Origin: Thiomargarita sp.
GTDB lineage: Bacteria > Pseudomonadota > Gammaproteobacteria > Beggiatoales > Beggiatoaceae
Length of the DNA: 42,027 bases
Direction: 5' to 3'
NCBI GenBank assembly: GCA_020718845.1
Contig: DYRG01000009.1
Span: 1 to 42,027 of the forward strand
The notes under the pieces were generated by a model. That model saw only the letters and a program-made list of their open reading frames with translations. It ran no database searches and had not been told where the DNA came from. How positions within the stretch are numbered: position 1 is the first letter of the stretch; each line of letters opens with the position of its first letter. This document shows positions 15,873-25,873 of the stretch, piece after piece. The position numbers were made by a program, and so were the translations under genes.

Positions 15873-16478
15873 ATGAGCAAAAATAAAATGACTGTCTCAA
15901 TTGTGTTAACGATTAATTTACTTTTATTTTCTACAATCATCCAAGCCGAAGACTTTCTTAATATGCTCATTAAGGGCATAGCAGTTGAACTGGTTATTGA
16001 AGGCTTAAAGTCTGCGTATGCCTCTCGAAACTCAAGCCCTCAAAGCTACACGCCTCAAAATTTAAGAAGTATTTCTCCTAATGAAACAGTTAAAAGTCAG
16101 GTACAAGAAATAATTTTGAAATTGCTTGACTCAAATCAACCTCTTTCTCAAAAGATTAATCTTTATGCCGAAAGAGTGGATTTTTTTAAGGAGGGAGTTG
16201 TAAGTAAAAATTATATTCGTGATAATGCATTGAAATATATGAAAAAATTTCCAAGCCGTTCTTATAAGTTGAAAGACATTCAAGAAATAAAGCTAGACGA
16301 AGGTGGGAATATTGCTGCTGTTCGTTATACCTATGAATTTGAAGTGAACAACGAAAAAAAATCAATCAGTGGCAATGTCGAACAAGCAGTTTTAATTGGA
16401 AATTTAGGTTCACAACCAAAAATCTATGCAATTAAAGAGTGGGTCGCAAATAGAAATTATGATTACACAGTTAAGTAG
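15873..16478 (+). CDS. Exported protein with an NTF2-like domain, function unknown
   Basis: 201 residues. Signal peptide with hydrophobic core VSIVLTINLLLFSTI, cleaved near QAE. The C-terminal half (YAERVDFFKEGVVSKNYIRD, then ALKYMKKFPSRSYKL and IKEWVA) resembles the NTF2-like domain seen at the end of some bacterial caspase-like and lipoprotein-type proteins. AGGAG lies 9 bases before the ATG. A strong terminator at 16623 ends the unit. It sits next to the IS982 remnant; whether it arrived with the mobile DNA is unclear. Confidence 0.72.
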   Translation: MSKNKMTVSIVLTINLLLFSTIIQAEDFLNMLIKGIAVELVIEGLKSAYASRNSSPQSYTPQNLRSISPNETVKSQVQEIILKLLDSNQPLSQKINLYAERVDFFKEGVVSKNYIRDNALKYMKKFPSRSYKLKDIQEIKLDEGGNIAAVRYTYEFEVNNEKKSISGNVEQAVLIGNLGSQPKIYAIKEWVANRNYDYTVK

Positions 16479-16622
16479 TATGTACCGTTGTTTTACGTAC
16501 CCAAATATTCTTAACACGTCCTATTGATACTTTCAGCACAATATTTCTAGGTTGGTTCAAGATTTTTTAATTTGTTACAACCTATCTCGAATGCAGGCGA
16601 TTGAAATAAACTTAAAGAAAAA

Positions 16623-16663
16623 AACCTACTAGAAACTAAAAAATCTAGTAGGTTGTCTTTTTT
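16623..16663 (+). terminator. Terminator before murG
   Basis: Perfect 11 bp stem AACCTACTAGA / TCTAGTAGGTT with a 10-base loop, then GTC and a run of T. Confidence 0.85.
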
Positions 16664-16754
16664 TAGCGTTTGCGAAACTCCAGACATGACAAGAAAAAAA
16701 CACTGAAACAGGCGAGGGCGGTATAATGGACGATTTTGCAGAGCGTGAATTGAC

Positions 16755-17810
16755 GTGCAAACACAAAATAAACCCATTTTAATCATGGCGGGCGGGACGG
16801 GCGGTCACGTTTTTCCCGCGTTGGCGTGTGCGACTGCCCTTATAAAACAAGGATTTAAGGTCGAATGGCTCGGCACAGCGCACGGTTTAGAAGCCCAAAT
16901 CGTTCCCAAAGTCGGGATTAATTTAAATATCTTAACAATCAAAGGGTTACGCGGAAAAGGTTTTTTATCATGGTTTGCCGCCCCTTTTAAAATTATCAAA
17001 GCAGTTTGGCAAGCTATTGAAATTATTGATAAATTAAAACCAAGCGTTGTGTTGGGAATGGGCGGATTTGCCAGCGGTCCTGGGGGAATTGCTGCAAAAC
17101 TCCTTGGAATTCCGTTAGTTATCCACGAACAAAACGCCAAAGCAGGTTTAACCAATCGAGTTTTAGCCCGTTTTGCGAAACGAACTTTAGTGGCTTTTCC
17201 TGATGTTTTTCCTAATAAAATCAATCCCATACACACTGGCAATCCGTTGCGTTTTGATATTTTGAGCGAAAATCCACCCGAACCACGTCCGATTCATCAA
17301 CCTTTGCATCTTTTGGTCGTGGGAGGAAGTTTGGGTGCGCAAGCGTTGAATAGCTTAGTCCCTGAATCGATTGAAAAAATGCAACATTCCGTGCGAATTT
17401 GGCATCAAACAGGCAAAAATAGCCACGTCACCGCGCGTCCCGATTCGCAAGATCGCGTCGAGCCATTCATTGAAAACATGGCAGAGGCGTATCGATGGGC
17501 GGATGTGGCGGTGTGTCGCGCAGGAGCCTTAACAATCAGTGAGTTAGCACAAATGGGTGTCCCCGCGATTTTAGTGCCTTTTCCCCATGCTGTCGACGAT
17601 CATCAAACTGCAAATGCGCAATTTTTAGTGAAATCTGGCGCGGCGATTTTAATTCAGCAAAAAGATTTAAATTCAACGCAACTTGCTGAAATTCTTGATA
17701 ATTTTATAGAAAACCCTGAGCAATTACAAAAAATGGCAACCGCCGCTCGTCAATGTGCAAAACCTGAAGCAACTCAACAAGTTATCCGTCATTGTTTGGA
17801 AGTCATGTAA
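16755..17810 (+). CDS. murG: UDP-GlcNAc:undecaprenyl-pyrophosphoryl-MurNAc-pentapeptide GlcNAc transferase
   Basis: 351 residues. Makes lipid II at the inner face of the membrane. The N-terminal GGTGGH loop (MAGGTGGHVFPALA), the second glycine loop LGMGGFASGPGG, HEQNAKAGLTNR and the UDP-GlcNAc site CRAGALTISELAQMG are present. The start is GTG, with no strong ribosome site, chosen because it gives the usual short lead before the glycine loop. It is unusual that no other mur/fts genes flank it: it heads murG-trmB-gshA instead. Confidence 0.97.
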   Translation: MQTQNKPILIMAGGTGGHVFPALACATALIKQGFKVEWLGTAHGLEAQIVPKVGINLNILTIKGLRGKGFLSWFAAPFKIIKAVWQAIEIIDKLKPSVVLGMGGFASGPGGIAAKLLGIPLVIHEQNAKAGLTNRVLARFAKRTLVAFPDVFPNKINPIHTGNPLRFDILSENPPEPRPIHQPLHLLVVGGSLGAQALNSLVPESIEKMQHSVRIWHQTGKNSHVTARPDSQDRVEPFIENMAEAYRWADVAVCRAGALTISELAQMGVPAILVPFPHAVDDHQTANAQFLVKSGAAILIQQKDLNSTQLAEILDNFIENPEQLQKMATAARQCAKPEATQQVIRHCLEVM

Positions 17811-18487
17811 TGGAACAACGTACCATTCGCAGTTTTGTGCGTCGTAATGGACGCATTACCGATTCTCAACATCGAGCGATAGAAACTTTAAATCAATTTA
17901 TTTTACCGATTGATAAGAAACTTGATTTGAATACCCTATTTCAACGCGATGCAGAAAAACATTTAGAAATCGGTTTTGGAATGGGTGATAGTTTGGCAGA
18001 AATGGCGGCAAAACATCCAGAGCATGATTATTTAGGTATTGAAGTTTATCAAGCGGGCGTTGGACATTTGTTATTGCAATTAGAAAAGCTATTTCTAAAA
18101 AATATAAGAATTTTGAGCACCGATGCGGTAAATGTTTTAAAAGAACAATTAGAACCACAGAGCATCGATGTGATTTATATTTTCTTTCCCGATCCTTGGC
18201 ATAAAAAACGTCATCACAAAAGAAGATTGATTCAAACTGCATTTCTGGATTTATTAGCAACTGTCCTAAAAAAAGATGGCAAATTGTACATTGCAACGGA
18301 TTGGGAAAATTACGCCGAGCATATTTTAGAAGTTGCAGATCAACATCCCGCTTTTATAAATCAATTTGGCAAAGGAAACTTTGCGCCTCGTAATGAAGAA
18401 CGTCCTTTAACAAAATTTGAGAAACGTGGTCAACGTTTAGGGCATGGTGTGTGGGATTTTGCTTATCAGTGTGTACCTAATGAATGA
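17810..18487 (+). CDS. trmB: tRNA (guanine-N7-)-methyltransferase
   Basis: 225 residues. Forms m7G46 in tRNA using SAM. Motifs: LEIGFGMGDSLAEMA, YIFFPDPWHKKRHHKRR (family signature) and GKLYIATDWENYAE, with TKFEKRGQRLGHGVWD at the C-terminus. The ATG shares one base with the murG stop; the longer frame from 17792 would lie inside murG and was rejected. Its 3' end overlaps gshA by 8 bases. Confidence 0.97.
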   Translation: MEQRTIRSFVRRNGRITDSQHRAIETLNQFILPIDKKLDLNTLFQRDAEKHLEIGFGMGDSLAEMAAKHPEHDYLGIEVYQAGVGHLLLQLEKLFLKNIRILSTDAVNVLKEQLEPQSIDVIYIFFPDPWHKKRHHKRRLIQTAFLDLLATVLKKDGKLYIATDWENYAEHILEVADQHPAFINQFGKGNFAPRNEERPLTKFEKRGQRLGHGVWDFAYQCVPNE

Positions 18488-20060
18488 CTATTTTAAACTA
18501 GAAAAAAAATTAATTAAATTAATGCCTTACAGTCATTTATTAAAAGGCAATTTGCGCGGTTTAGAAAAAGAATGTTTGCGTATTTCTGATCAAGCAACCC
18601 TTTCACCCTTACCGCATAGCAAAAAATTAGGTTCAACTTTAACGCATCCTTATTTAACCACTGATTATGCTGAACCTCAATTAGAGTTTGTCACGCCGCC
18701 TTTTTCTTCTAATCAAGAGGTTTTAAATTTTTTAGATCAACTTCATCAATGGGTGTATCAAAACTCAGAAGAACTTCTTTGGTCTTCGAGTATGCCTTGT
18801 CGTTTGAATGGTGAGGAAAGTATTCCGATTGCTCAATATGGTTCTTCTAATCAAGGTTTGTTTAAAACCATTTATCGACGCGGTTTGGGTTATCGATATG
18901 GAAAAATGATGCAAGCAATTTCTGGTGTGCATTTTAATTTTTCTATTTCAAATGAATTATGGCAAGCATTACAAATCATCTATCAAAATAATGATAGTTT
19001 ATCGTATTTCAAAAGTGAGCATTATTTTGGTTTAATCCGTAATATGCAACGTTTTGGTTGGTTAGTTCCGTATTTGTTTGGAGCATCGCCCGCCGTTGAT
19101 AAATCTTTTTTAGAGGAAAAACGCCATAGAAAGTTGCAACATTTTGATGAAGATACTTATTTCTTACCTTATGCAACGTCTTTAAGATTAGGTGATATTG
19201 GTTACAATAATAAAAAGAATAACAAAAGTGGCGTAAAGTTAAATTATGATAGTGTAGAAACTTACGCAAAAGGTTTAAAAGAAGCGATTTCAAAATCCTG
19301 TCCATTCTATGAAAAGATTGGGGTTTTAATCAATGATGAATATCGGCAATTAAATACTTCTATTCTACAAATTGAAAATGAATATTATAGTACGATTCGT
19401 GCAAAACAAATTTTAGAAAAAGGTGAAAAACTTTATCAAGGATTACAAAGAGATGGCGTTGCCTATATTGAGTTACGTTCTTTAGATGTAAATCCTTATT
19501 ATCCCGTTGGAATTAGTGAGGAACAGTTAGGCTTTTTAGAAATTTTAATGATGTTTTGTTTATTATTAGAAAGTTCTTTTTTAACACCTCAGGAACGAGA
19601 GGAAATTGATTGGAATCAAAACCAAACTGCACATCAAGGACGCGACCCTTCTTTATTGCTAAGACGTTGTGGAGAAACACAGTTATTGAGAACGTGGGCT
19701 TCGGAATTATGTAATGCAATGCGGGGCGTAGCAGAATGGATGGATCGCGTTGATTCTAAAAGATTTTATGCGAAAACATTAGAGAAACAATTAGAAATTA
19801 TTCACAACGCCGAGCAAACTCCGTCGGCAAAAATATTGGAAGATATGCAACAACATCATGAAAGTTTTGCAGAATTTGCTTATCGTTTATCAAAACAACA
19901 TCGTGAAACCTTACAAACCCAGCCAACAAATGATTTACAAATGCAGTATTTTAATCAACTTGCTCAACAATCTTTAATTGATCAAGAACAATTAGAAATG
20001 GATACTTTACCTTTTGATATGTATTTGAAAAATTATTTTAATACCCACGAGAAGAGTTAA
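18480..20060 (+). CDS. gshA: Glutamate-cysteine ligase
   Basis: 526 residues, close to the E. coli enzyme length. Catalyses the first step of glutathione synthesis (gamma-glutamylcysteine). Family segments: NLRGLEKECLRIS near the start, EPQLEFVTPPF, ISGVHFNFSIS and YIELRSLDVNPYYPVGI. The start at 18480 overlaps trmB by 8 bases; an upstream start at 18444 has no support. Glutathione would fit sulfur handling in this organism (inference). gshB is not in the window. Confidence 0.96.
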   Translation: MNDYFKLEKKLIKLMPYSHLLKGNLRGLEKECLRISDQATLSPLPHSKKLGSTLTHPYLTTDYAEPQLEFVTPPFSSNQEVLNFLDQLHQWVYQNSEELLWSSSMPCRLNGEESIPIAQYGSSNQGLFKTIYRRGLGYRYGKMMQAISGVHFNFSISNELWQALQIIYQNNDSLSYFKSEHYFGLIRNMQRFGWLVPYLFGASPAVDKSFLEEKRHRKLQHFDEDTYFLPYATSLRLGDIGYNNKKNNKSGVKLNYDSVETYAKGLKEAISKSCPFYEKIGVLINDEYRQLNTSILQIENEYYSTIRAKQILEKGEKLYQGLQRDGVAYIELRSLDVNPYYPVGISEEQLGFLEILMMFCLLLESSFLTPQEREEIDWNQNQTAHQGRDPSLLLRRCGETQLLRTWASELCNAMRGVAEWMDRVDSKRFYAKTLEKQLEIIHNAEQTPSAKILEDMQQHHESFAEFAYRLSKQHRETLQTQPTNDLQMQYFNQLAQQSLIDQEQLEMDTLPFDMYLKNYFNTHEKS

Positions 20061-20064
20061 AAAA

Positions 20065-20574
20065 ATGAAAGTTTGTATTTTATCTGATAGTCATGATCAT
20101 ATTCCTTTGCTCTGTTCTTCTGTTAAGCAAGCAAAAGAAAAAGGGGCTGAAGCAATTTTACATTGTGGTGATATTGTTGCGCCAAGTACCTTAGGTAAAT
20201 TGAAACCCTTTGAATTACCCATTTATGCAATTCATGGAAATAATAGCGGAGATATGTATTTCCTTTCCAAACTTGCTCATGATTCAAATGGGTTAATTCA
20301 TTATTATGGTCAAGATGCAGCAATTAGTTTAGGCGGTCGCCATATTTTTTTAGTTCATTACCCGCATTATGCACGAGCAATGGCTGTGACGGGAGATTAT
20401 GATTTGGTGTGCTGCGGACACACACACAAAGCAAAAATTGAGGAAATTCAAAATATTAAAGGTAAAAAAACTATTTTTTGTAATGCAGGTACAGTAGGAG
20501 GAATTGCCGCAGTTCCTACCTACGTGTTTGGTGATTTAGAAACCCTTGAGTTTAGCATTTGTAATGTCGATTGA
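20065..20574 (+). CDS. Metallophosphoesterase, YfcE/MJ0936 family
   Basis: 169 residues with all metal-binding motifs in order: DSHDH near residue 8, HCGDIV, HGNNS, VHYPHY and CGHTHKAK, then NAGTVGG. Small phosphodiesterases of this family act on model phosphodiesters; the natural substrate is uncertain. It starts 4 bases after gshA and probably ends that operon. It converges with the glycosyltransferase gene, leaving only 2 bases between their stop codons. Confidence 0.9.
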   Translation: MKVCILSDSHDHIPLLCSSVKQAKEKGAEAILHCGDIVAPSTLGKLKPFELPIYAIHGNNSGDMYFLSKLAHDSNGLIHYYGQDAAISLGGRHIFLVHYPHYARAMAVTGDYDLVCCGHTHKAKIEEIQNIKGKKTIFCNAGTVGGIAAVPTYVFGDLETLEFSICNVD

Positions 20575-20576
20575 AA

Positions 20577-23500
20577 TCACGGCAATATTTCTTGATTAGT
20601 TTCACAATAATATGGCGAATCTGGACTAATTGAGAAATCCGTTGCATATAAAGTTAAATTTGGATTGTAATACGGATCATGATCAATAATATGCTGCCAA
20701 CGTTGTTTCATTAAATTAGTTTCTTGTGTAAAACGGCGTTGTTTCTCTGGTGTATCATCTAAGCCGCGACTCTTTGATTCGTGGTGATACAATAAAATGT
20801 GTGGTAAAACAACGTGGCGATAATTTTTGCTCAACAATCTCAAACAAAAATCCACATCATTATAAGCCACTGCCAAGGTTTCATCAAAACCATTCACTTC
20901 TTCCCAAATGCTACGTCTAATCATAAAGCAAGCACCAGTTGTTGCACTATAATTAGAAACAATTGTCAAACGTGCATAATAACCAGGACTACTTACTGGC
21001 AAGTTCAAATGGCTATGGCTCGCAATTCCTCCCAATCCACAAATCACACCCGCGTGTTGAATTGTTTGATCATCATAAAGCAACTTGCAACCCACACAAG
21101 CAATCTCTTTACGTTGTGCATAACCCACCATTTCCTCTAACCAATTATTTGGTGAAATAACCTCGGTATCATTATTTAACATTAAAATCATCTCACCAGA
21201 AGATGCTTTCACACCATTATTCACTAATCTTGAGAAATTGAAAACATCGTCATCATGAATAACTTTAAATTTTTCTTTAAGTAATTGTTGGTATTCTTCA
21301 AATAGTTGAAATGTTTCTGGTTCTAACGATCCATTATCAACAATCACAATTTCAAAATTTGAATAAGAAGTGTTTTTAACTAAAGAAATTAAACAGGGTT
21401 TTAGTAATTCTGATTTATCTTTAGTTGGAATCACAATGCTTACTAATGGTTTGTTTTTAATAGGGTATTGAACTAATACACAGTTATTATCATTATTTAA
21501 GTGTGCAATTCCTCCCTCATTTTCGCGTTCTAACGCATCATTTACTGCTTTTAAACCAGCAATGACTGCATAGTTCTTTTGATTTGCGTGTTGCGCGGTA
21601 GAATTACTATGTTTTCTCCAATGGTATAATATTTTTTGAATATGGCAAATGCTTTGTGCTTTCTCTGTAACTCTTAATGCTAAATCCCAATCTTGGCTTC
21701 CTTCTAATCCTAATCTAAAACCACCCACTTCTTCTACTAAGTTTCTCCGATAAATTCCCAAATGACCAATATACATTTGACCTTTTAAATTTTCAGGCGA
21801 CCAATCAGGTTTAAAAAAGGGTTCATCAAAACATTCTGCAACATCATTCCATTTATCTTCATCTGAATAAATCACATCGACTTGTTTCTCATGTTTTTGA
21901 TTTAATAATTTAACCACTTCAAATAACGCATCTTCGGTTAATAAATCATCATGATCAAGCAATGCAACAAATTCACCTTCTGCCATTTCTAATGCTGCAT
22001 TTGTAGTGGCAGAAATATGGCGATTTTCTTCACAGAAAATTAATTTTATTTGAGTTGGGAAGCGCTCACGATATTCTTCTAAAATTTTTTTAACTTGAAG
22101 TTCTTTTGAAGCATCATCTGCAATACATAATTCCCAGTTTTGATAGACTTGATTAATAACTGAATCTAAGCATTCTCGTAAGAATTTTTCATTAGTATTA
22201 TAGGTAGGAATTAAAATACTAATCAGAGGACGATAGGTTAATTTTAAAAGCCCTTCTTCTAATAAAGTGCGATTTGGAAATTGATAAATATAACTACGAA
22301 AAGTTTGAGCACCTAATACTCGATGATTTGTAGTTAGCCAAACACCCAATAAATGTTGATTATTATCAGTATTTGGAGAAGAAAGTTCACATATATAACG
22401 TCCTGTAAATAAAGGCTTATTTAGAGGAAAAGCCATATATTCATTATCTTCTACATATTTCCCTTCAATATAGGATTCAATAATTTCTCCTTGCTTATCT
22501 TGAGGAATCATTGTTAATTTTAATTGGCAATGATTTACTCGGCAATATGTTCCTAGTTGTAATGCAATTGAATGTCCTTGGATTTCTTGCTGCCAACTTA
22601 ATTCCCACTGAAATATTTTTCCTTTAGTAATTGGAGTTGCAAACTTAATATCTTGAAAGATAGGAATTGCGGAATAAACAGTAGAAGATTTTGCAGCAAA
22701 AATTTGCGCTGGAATTGTTAAGCCTAAAGCATTTAAATTAATAATTTCCTCTCGCCCATCAAATGCAATGTGTAACATTAAACGATTTAAAACTTGATGA
22801 AATCTAGTGAGCCATTGACGTTTATGATATTCATTTTGCCCATACAAATGATTAGCTTGATTTTGAAAATTATGCAATTGTTGTTCAGTTACTTTTAATT
22901 TATTTTCTACAGCAAATAGTTTAGATTCCATTTCTTCTGTTAACAGCTTAGACTCCATTTCTTGGGATAGTTTTAACTGATAATTACACCCATTTAATTC
23001 AGCTTGAATACGATCTATTTCACTTTGAAATGTGATATGTTGTTTATCTAATTCATTTCTACAGTAGACGTGTAATTCTTGTGATTTTTCATTAAGTACA
23101 TTAATATTATTTACACTCACTTTAAAGAGGATTTTTGGAGAAAATAAAGCATGATGTTTTTCAAAGAATTTTTGGCGATAAATACTCTCTTGGTGATTAT
23201 TTTGTCCAGTAATAAATCCTTCACCCCATACACGATAATTTGAAACGACTTGAGGAACATATTGAACGCGAGCATTCTGAGAAAGTCTAAAATAAAAATC
23301 CCAATCTTCTAAATATTCAAATTCACAATCAAAAGCACCCATCTTTAAAGCATTTTCTTTTTTACAAATATAAGCACAAATCGCAATTTGATTACACAAC
23401 CATAAAGCATCTGATTTATATTCACCCATTGTTGCAAGCAATTTATTTTCTTCATTTGAAACAGACATTTGCCAAACATTGACTTGACCATAAATAATGT

Positions 23501-23849
23501 CTTTATCCCATTTAATATATTGAGCAAGTTGTTCTAAACCGTTGGGTTCAAAAATATCGTCATCATCGAGAAATGCAATCCATTCACCTTTGGCTGATTC
23601 AATACCAGTATTTGCAGCCGCAGAACGTCCTTCTTTTATGTTTTTTTCAATGAGTTGAAATCCACCACTTATTTCATTTTCAAATAGTTCTACAATATGT
23701 TTAACGGATTCTCCGCCATCATTAACCACAACTGCTTCGACAAATGGATAAGTTTGTTGAGCAATGCTCTGCAATGCTTCACGCAATAAATGAGGACGAT
23801 TTTGAGTACGAATAATAACTGAAATTAAAGGTTGATCTATTTGATTCAT
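20577..23849 (-). CDS. Multidomain glycosyltransferase with three GT2 domains
   Basis: 1090 residues, no signal or membrane span. GT2 domain 1 spans about 8-215 (PLISVIIRTQNR; DXD-like LDDDD). A coiled-coil linker (about 250-340) and a segment of unknown fold (350-530) follow. GT2 domain 2 starts at about 540 (RPLISILIPTYN; LDHDD) and domain 3 at about 800 (KPLVSIVIPTKD; LNNDTE). The layout resembles large O-antigen or surface-polysaccharide polymerising transferases in which each domain adds one sugar. No other polysaccharide genes lie beside it. It follows clpX on the same strand but a terminator separates them. Confidence 0.9.
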   Translation of the reverse strand: MNQIDQPLISVIIRTQNRPHLLREALQSIAQQTYPFVEAVVVNDGGESVKHIVELFENEISGGFQLIEKNIKEGRSAAANTGIESAKGEWIAFLDDDDIFEPNGLEQLAQYIKWDKDIIYGQVNVWQMSVSNEENKLLATMGEYKSDALWLCNQIAICAYICKKENALKMGAFDCEFEYLEDWDFYFRLSQNARVQYVPQVVSNYRVWGEGFITGQNNHQESIYRQKFFEKHHALFSPKILFKVSVNNINVLNEKSQELHVYCRNELDKQHITFQSEIDRIQAELNGCNYQLKLSQEMESKLLTEEMESKLFAVENKLKVTEQQLHNFQNQANHLYGQNEYHKRQWLTRFHQVLNRLMLHIAFDGREEIINLNALGLTIPAQIFAAKSSTVYSAIPIFQDIKFATPITKGKIFQWELSWQQEIQGHSIALQLGTYCRVNHCQLKLTMIPQDKQGEIIESYIEGKYVEDNEYMAFPLNKPLFTGRYICELSSPNTDNNQHLLGVWLTTNHRVLGAQTFRSYIYQFPNRTLLEEGLLKLTYRPLISILIPTYNTNEKFLRECLDSVINQVYQNWELCIADDASKELQVKKILEEYRERFPTQIKLIFCEENRHISATTNAALEMAEGEFVALLDHDDLLTEDALFEVVKLLNQKHEKQVDVIYSDEDKWNDVAECFDEPFFKPDWSPENLKGQMYIGHLGIYRRNLVEEVGGFRLGLEGSQDWDLALRVTEKAQSICHIQKILYHWRKHSNSTAQHANQKNYAVIAGLKAVNDALERENEGGIAHLNNDNNCVLVQYPIKNKPLVSIVIPTKDKSELLKPCLISLVKNTSYSNFEIVIVDNGSLEPETFQLFEEYQQLLKEKFKVIHDDDVFNFSRLVNNGVKASSGEMILMLNNDTEVISPNNWLEEMVGYAQRKEIACVGCKLLYDDQTIQHAGVICGLGGIASHSHLNLPVSSPGYYARLTIVSNYSATTGACFMIRRSIWEEVNGFDETLAVAYNDVDFCLRLLSKNYRHVVLPHILLYHHESKSRGLDDTPEKQRRFTQETNLMKQRWQHIIDHDPYYNPNLTLYATDFSISPDSPYYCETNQEILP

Positions 23850-23873
23850 GAGTGTAAATTTCCATAAAATTTA

Positions 23874-23910
23874 TAAAAAAAGAGAGTGCAAAAATTACTT
23901 ATTGCACTCT
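23874..23910 (-). terminator. Terminator after clpX
   Basis: Perfect 9 bp stem AGAGTGCAA / TTGCACTCT with a T run on the - strand. It ends the tig-clpP-clpX unit. Confidence 0.85.
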
Positions 23911-23935
23911 TTAATTTATTACATAAGCAAAAGGT

Positions 23936-25222
23936 TTAACGGTCGTCTGTTCCAGAACGAAGCTCGGTTTTCTTAAACATCATTAAAGGTTTTGATTCAC
24001 CATTAATGACAGAACTATCTACTAAAACTTTTGCAACACCACCTAAAGACGGGATTTCATACATGGTATCTAACAAAGACATTTCCAATATAGAACGCAA
24101 ACCCCGTGCACCCGTATTTCTTTCCAAGGCTTTCTTTGCAATTGCAATAATGGCATCATCACGAAATTCTAATTCTGTGCCTTCCATATCAAACAATTTG
24201 GTGTATTGTTTTGTTAAGGCATTTTTAGGCTCAGTTAAAATGCGAATTAATTGAGATTCATCTAATTCATGTAAAACTGCGTGAACAGGCAAACGACCAA
24301 CAAATTCAGGGATCAAACCAAACCGAATTAAATCTTCTGGTTCGAGTTGTTTTAAATACGCATTTAAACCTTTTTTATCATCTTTGTTCTTCACTTCAGC
24401 AGAGAAACCAATGCCAGTTTTCTCTGTACGACCACGCACGACTTTTTCCAAACCTGCAAACGCGCCACCACAAATAAATAAAATATTTGAAGTATCAACG
24501 TGGAAAAACTCTTGTTGAGGGTGTTTTCTTCCACCTTGGGGAGGAACTGATGCAATCGTGCCTTCAATGAGTTTCAATAACGCTTGTTGAACGCCTTCAC
24601 CAGATACATCGCGGGTAATCGATGGATTATCAGACTTACGAGAAATCTTATCAATTTCATCAATATAGACGATCCCTGTTTGGGCTTTTTCTACATCATA
24701 ATCGCATTTTTGCAATAATTTTTGAATGATATTTTCTACGTCTTCACCCACATAACCTGCTTCGGTTAAAGTGGTTGCATCTGCAATGGTGAAAGGAACA
24801 TTTAAAAGGCGTGCAAGAGTTTCTGCAAGAAGCGTTTTTCCTGAACCAGTTGGACCGATCAACAAAATGTTGCTTTTAGAAATTTCAACTTCTTCTTTGT
24901 CTTTTTTCAAACCACCCGTTTGAATGCGTTTGTAATGGTTATACACCGCGACAGAAAGCACTTTTTTTGCTTGATCTTGACCAATCACATAATCATCGAG
25001 TTTTTCTTTAATTTCCTGTGGGGTGGGCAATGCACGTTTATTTGAGTGAGAAGTATTTTCTTGAATTTCTTCACGAATAATATCATTACACAATTCTACG
25101 CATTCATCACAAATAAACACCGAAGGACCTGCGATAAGTTTACGCACTTCGTGTTGGCTTTTGCCGCAAAAAGAGCAATACAACACGCGATCATCGTCCC
25201 CAGATTTCCTTCTATCACTCAT
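23936..25222 (-). CDS. clpX: ATP-dependent Clp protease ATP-binding subunit ClpX
   Basis: 428 residues. AAA+ unfoldase that feeds ClpP. The zinc-binding domain has C16, C19, C38 and C41; Walker A is GPTGSGKT (123-130), Walker B IVYIDEID, and [19 protein letters not shown] precedes the pore region. The start at 25222 has AGGTGG 8 bases upstream; the longer frame to 25285 overlaps the end of clpP and was rejected. ClpXP normally degrades SsrA-tagged proteins made through tmRNA-SmpB, which is notable given the smpB stop codon in this window. Confidence 0.98.
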   Translation of the reverse strand: MSDRRKSGDDDRVLYCSFCGKSQHEVRKLIAGPSVFICDECVELCNDIIREEIQENTSHSNKRALPTPQEIKEKLDDYVIGQDQAKKVLSVAVYNHYKRIQTGGLKKDKEEVEISKSNILLIGPTGSGKTLLAETLARLLNVPFTIADATTLTEAGYVGEDVENIIQKLLQKCDYDVEKAQTGIVYIDEIDKISRKSDNPSITRDVSGEGVQQALLKLIEGTIASVPPQGGRKHPQQEFFHVDTSNILFICGGAFAGLEKVVRGRTEKTGIGFSAEVKNKDDKKGLNAYLKQLEPEDLIRFGLIPEFVGRLPVHAVLHELDESQLIRILTEPKNALTKQYTKLFDMEGTELEFRDDAIIAIAKKALERNTGARGLRSILEMSLLDTMYEIPSLGGVAKVLVDSSVINGESKPLMMFKKTELRSGTDDR

Positions 25223-25250
25223 GTTTTGTTCCACCTTTTCAAATAAAAAC

Positions 25251-25868
25251 TTACAGATCAGTTCGTTTGGTGAGGATTTGATCAATCAAACCGTAATCTT
25301 TTGCTTGTTCCGCATTCATGAAATTGTCACGGTCGGTATCTTTTTCAATCTGTTCTAACGATTGACCTGTGTGACCTGCTAATAAATTATTAAGCAAATC
25401 ACGAGTTTTGAGGATTTCTTCGGCGTGGATTTTAATATCCGTTGCTTGCCCACGAAATCCACCTAAAGGTTGATGAATCATTACCCGAGAATGTGGTAAG
25501 CAGAAACGTTTTCCTTTCGCTCCACCAGTGAGCAAAAATGCTCCCATGCTCGCAGCTTGACCAATACATAAAGTGCTAATGTCAGGTTTAATGAATTGCA
25601 TAGTATCGTAAATCGCCATACCAGCAGTGACAGAACCACCTGGAGAATTAATGTACAAATGAATATCTTTATCGGGATTCTCTGATTCGAGAAAGAGCAA
25701 TTGTGCAACGATTAAGTTTGCAGAATAATCCTCAACTTCTCCGACCAAGAAAATCACCCGTTCTTTGAGCAAACGGGAGTAAATATCAAAAGCACGTTCT
25801 CCTCGAGCGGACTGCTCGATCACCATAGGAACTAAGCCACCTGCGGCTTTAATAATTGAATTATTCAT
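25251..25868 (-). CDS. clpP: ATP-dependent Clp protease proteolytic subunit
   Basis: 205 residues. The catalytic triad is S107 (GQAASMGAF), H132 ([10 protein letters not shown]) and D181 (DTDRDNF), matching the E. coli triad with a uniform offset of four. It starts 5 bases after the tig stop and precedes clpX, the conserved order. Confidence 0.98.
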   Translation of the reverse strand: MNNSIIKAAGGLVPMVIEQSARGERAFDIYSRLLKERVIFLVGEVEDYSANLIVAQLLFLESENPDKDIHLYINSPGGSVTAGMAIYDTMQFIKPDISTLCIGQAASMGAFLLTGGAKGKRFCLPHSRVMIHQPLGGFRGQATDIKIHAEEILKTRDLLNNLLAGHTGQSLEQIEKDTDRDNFMNAEQAKDYGLIDQILTKRTDL

Positions 25869-25873
25869 GGTGA

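Noticed and set aside
15746-15979. A 77-codon - strand frame overlapping the NTF2-like protein start
   Set aside because: It overlaps the signal peptide of a better-supported gene and has no ribosome site. Part of 15775-15845 vaguely resembles a dispersed repeat, but no second copy exists in the window.
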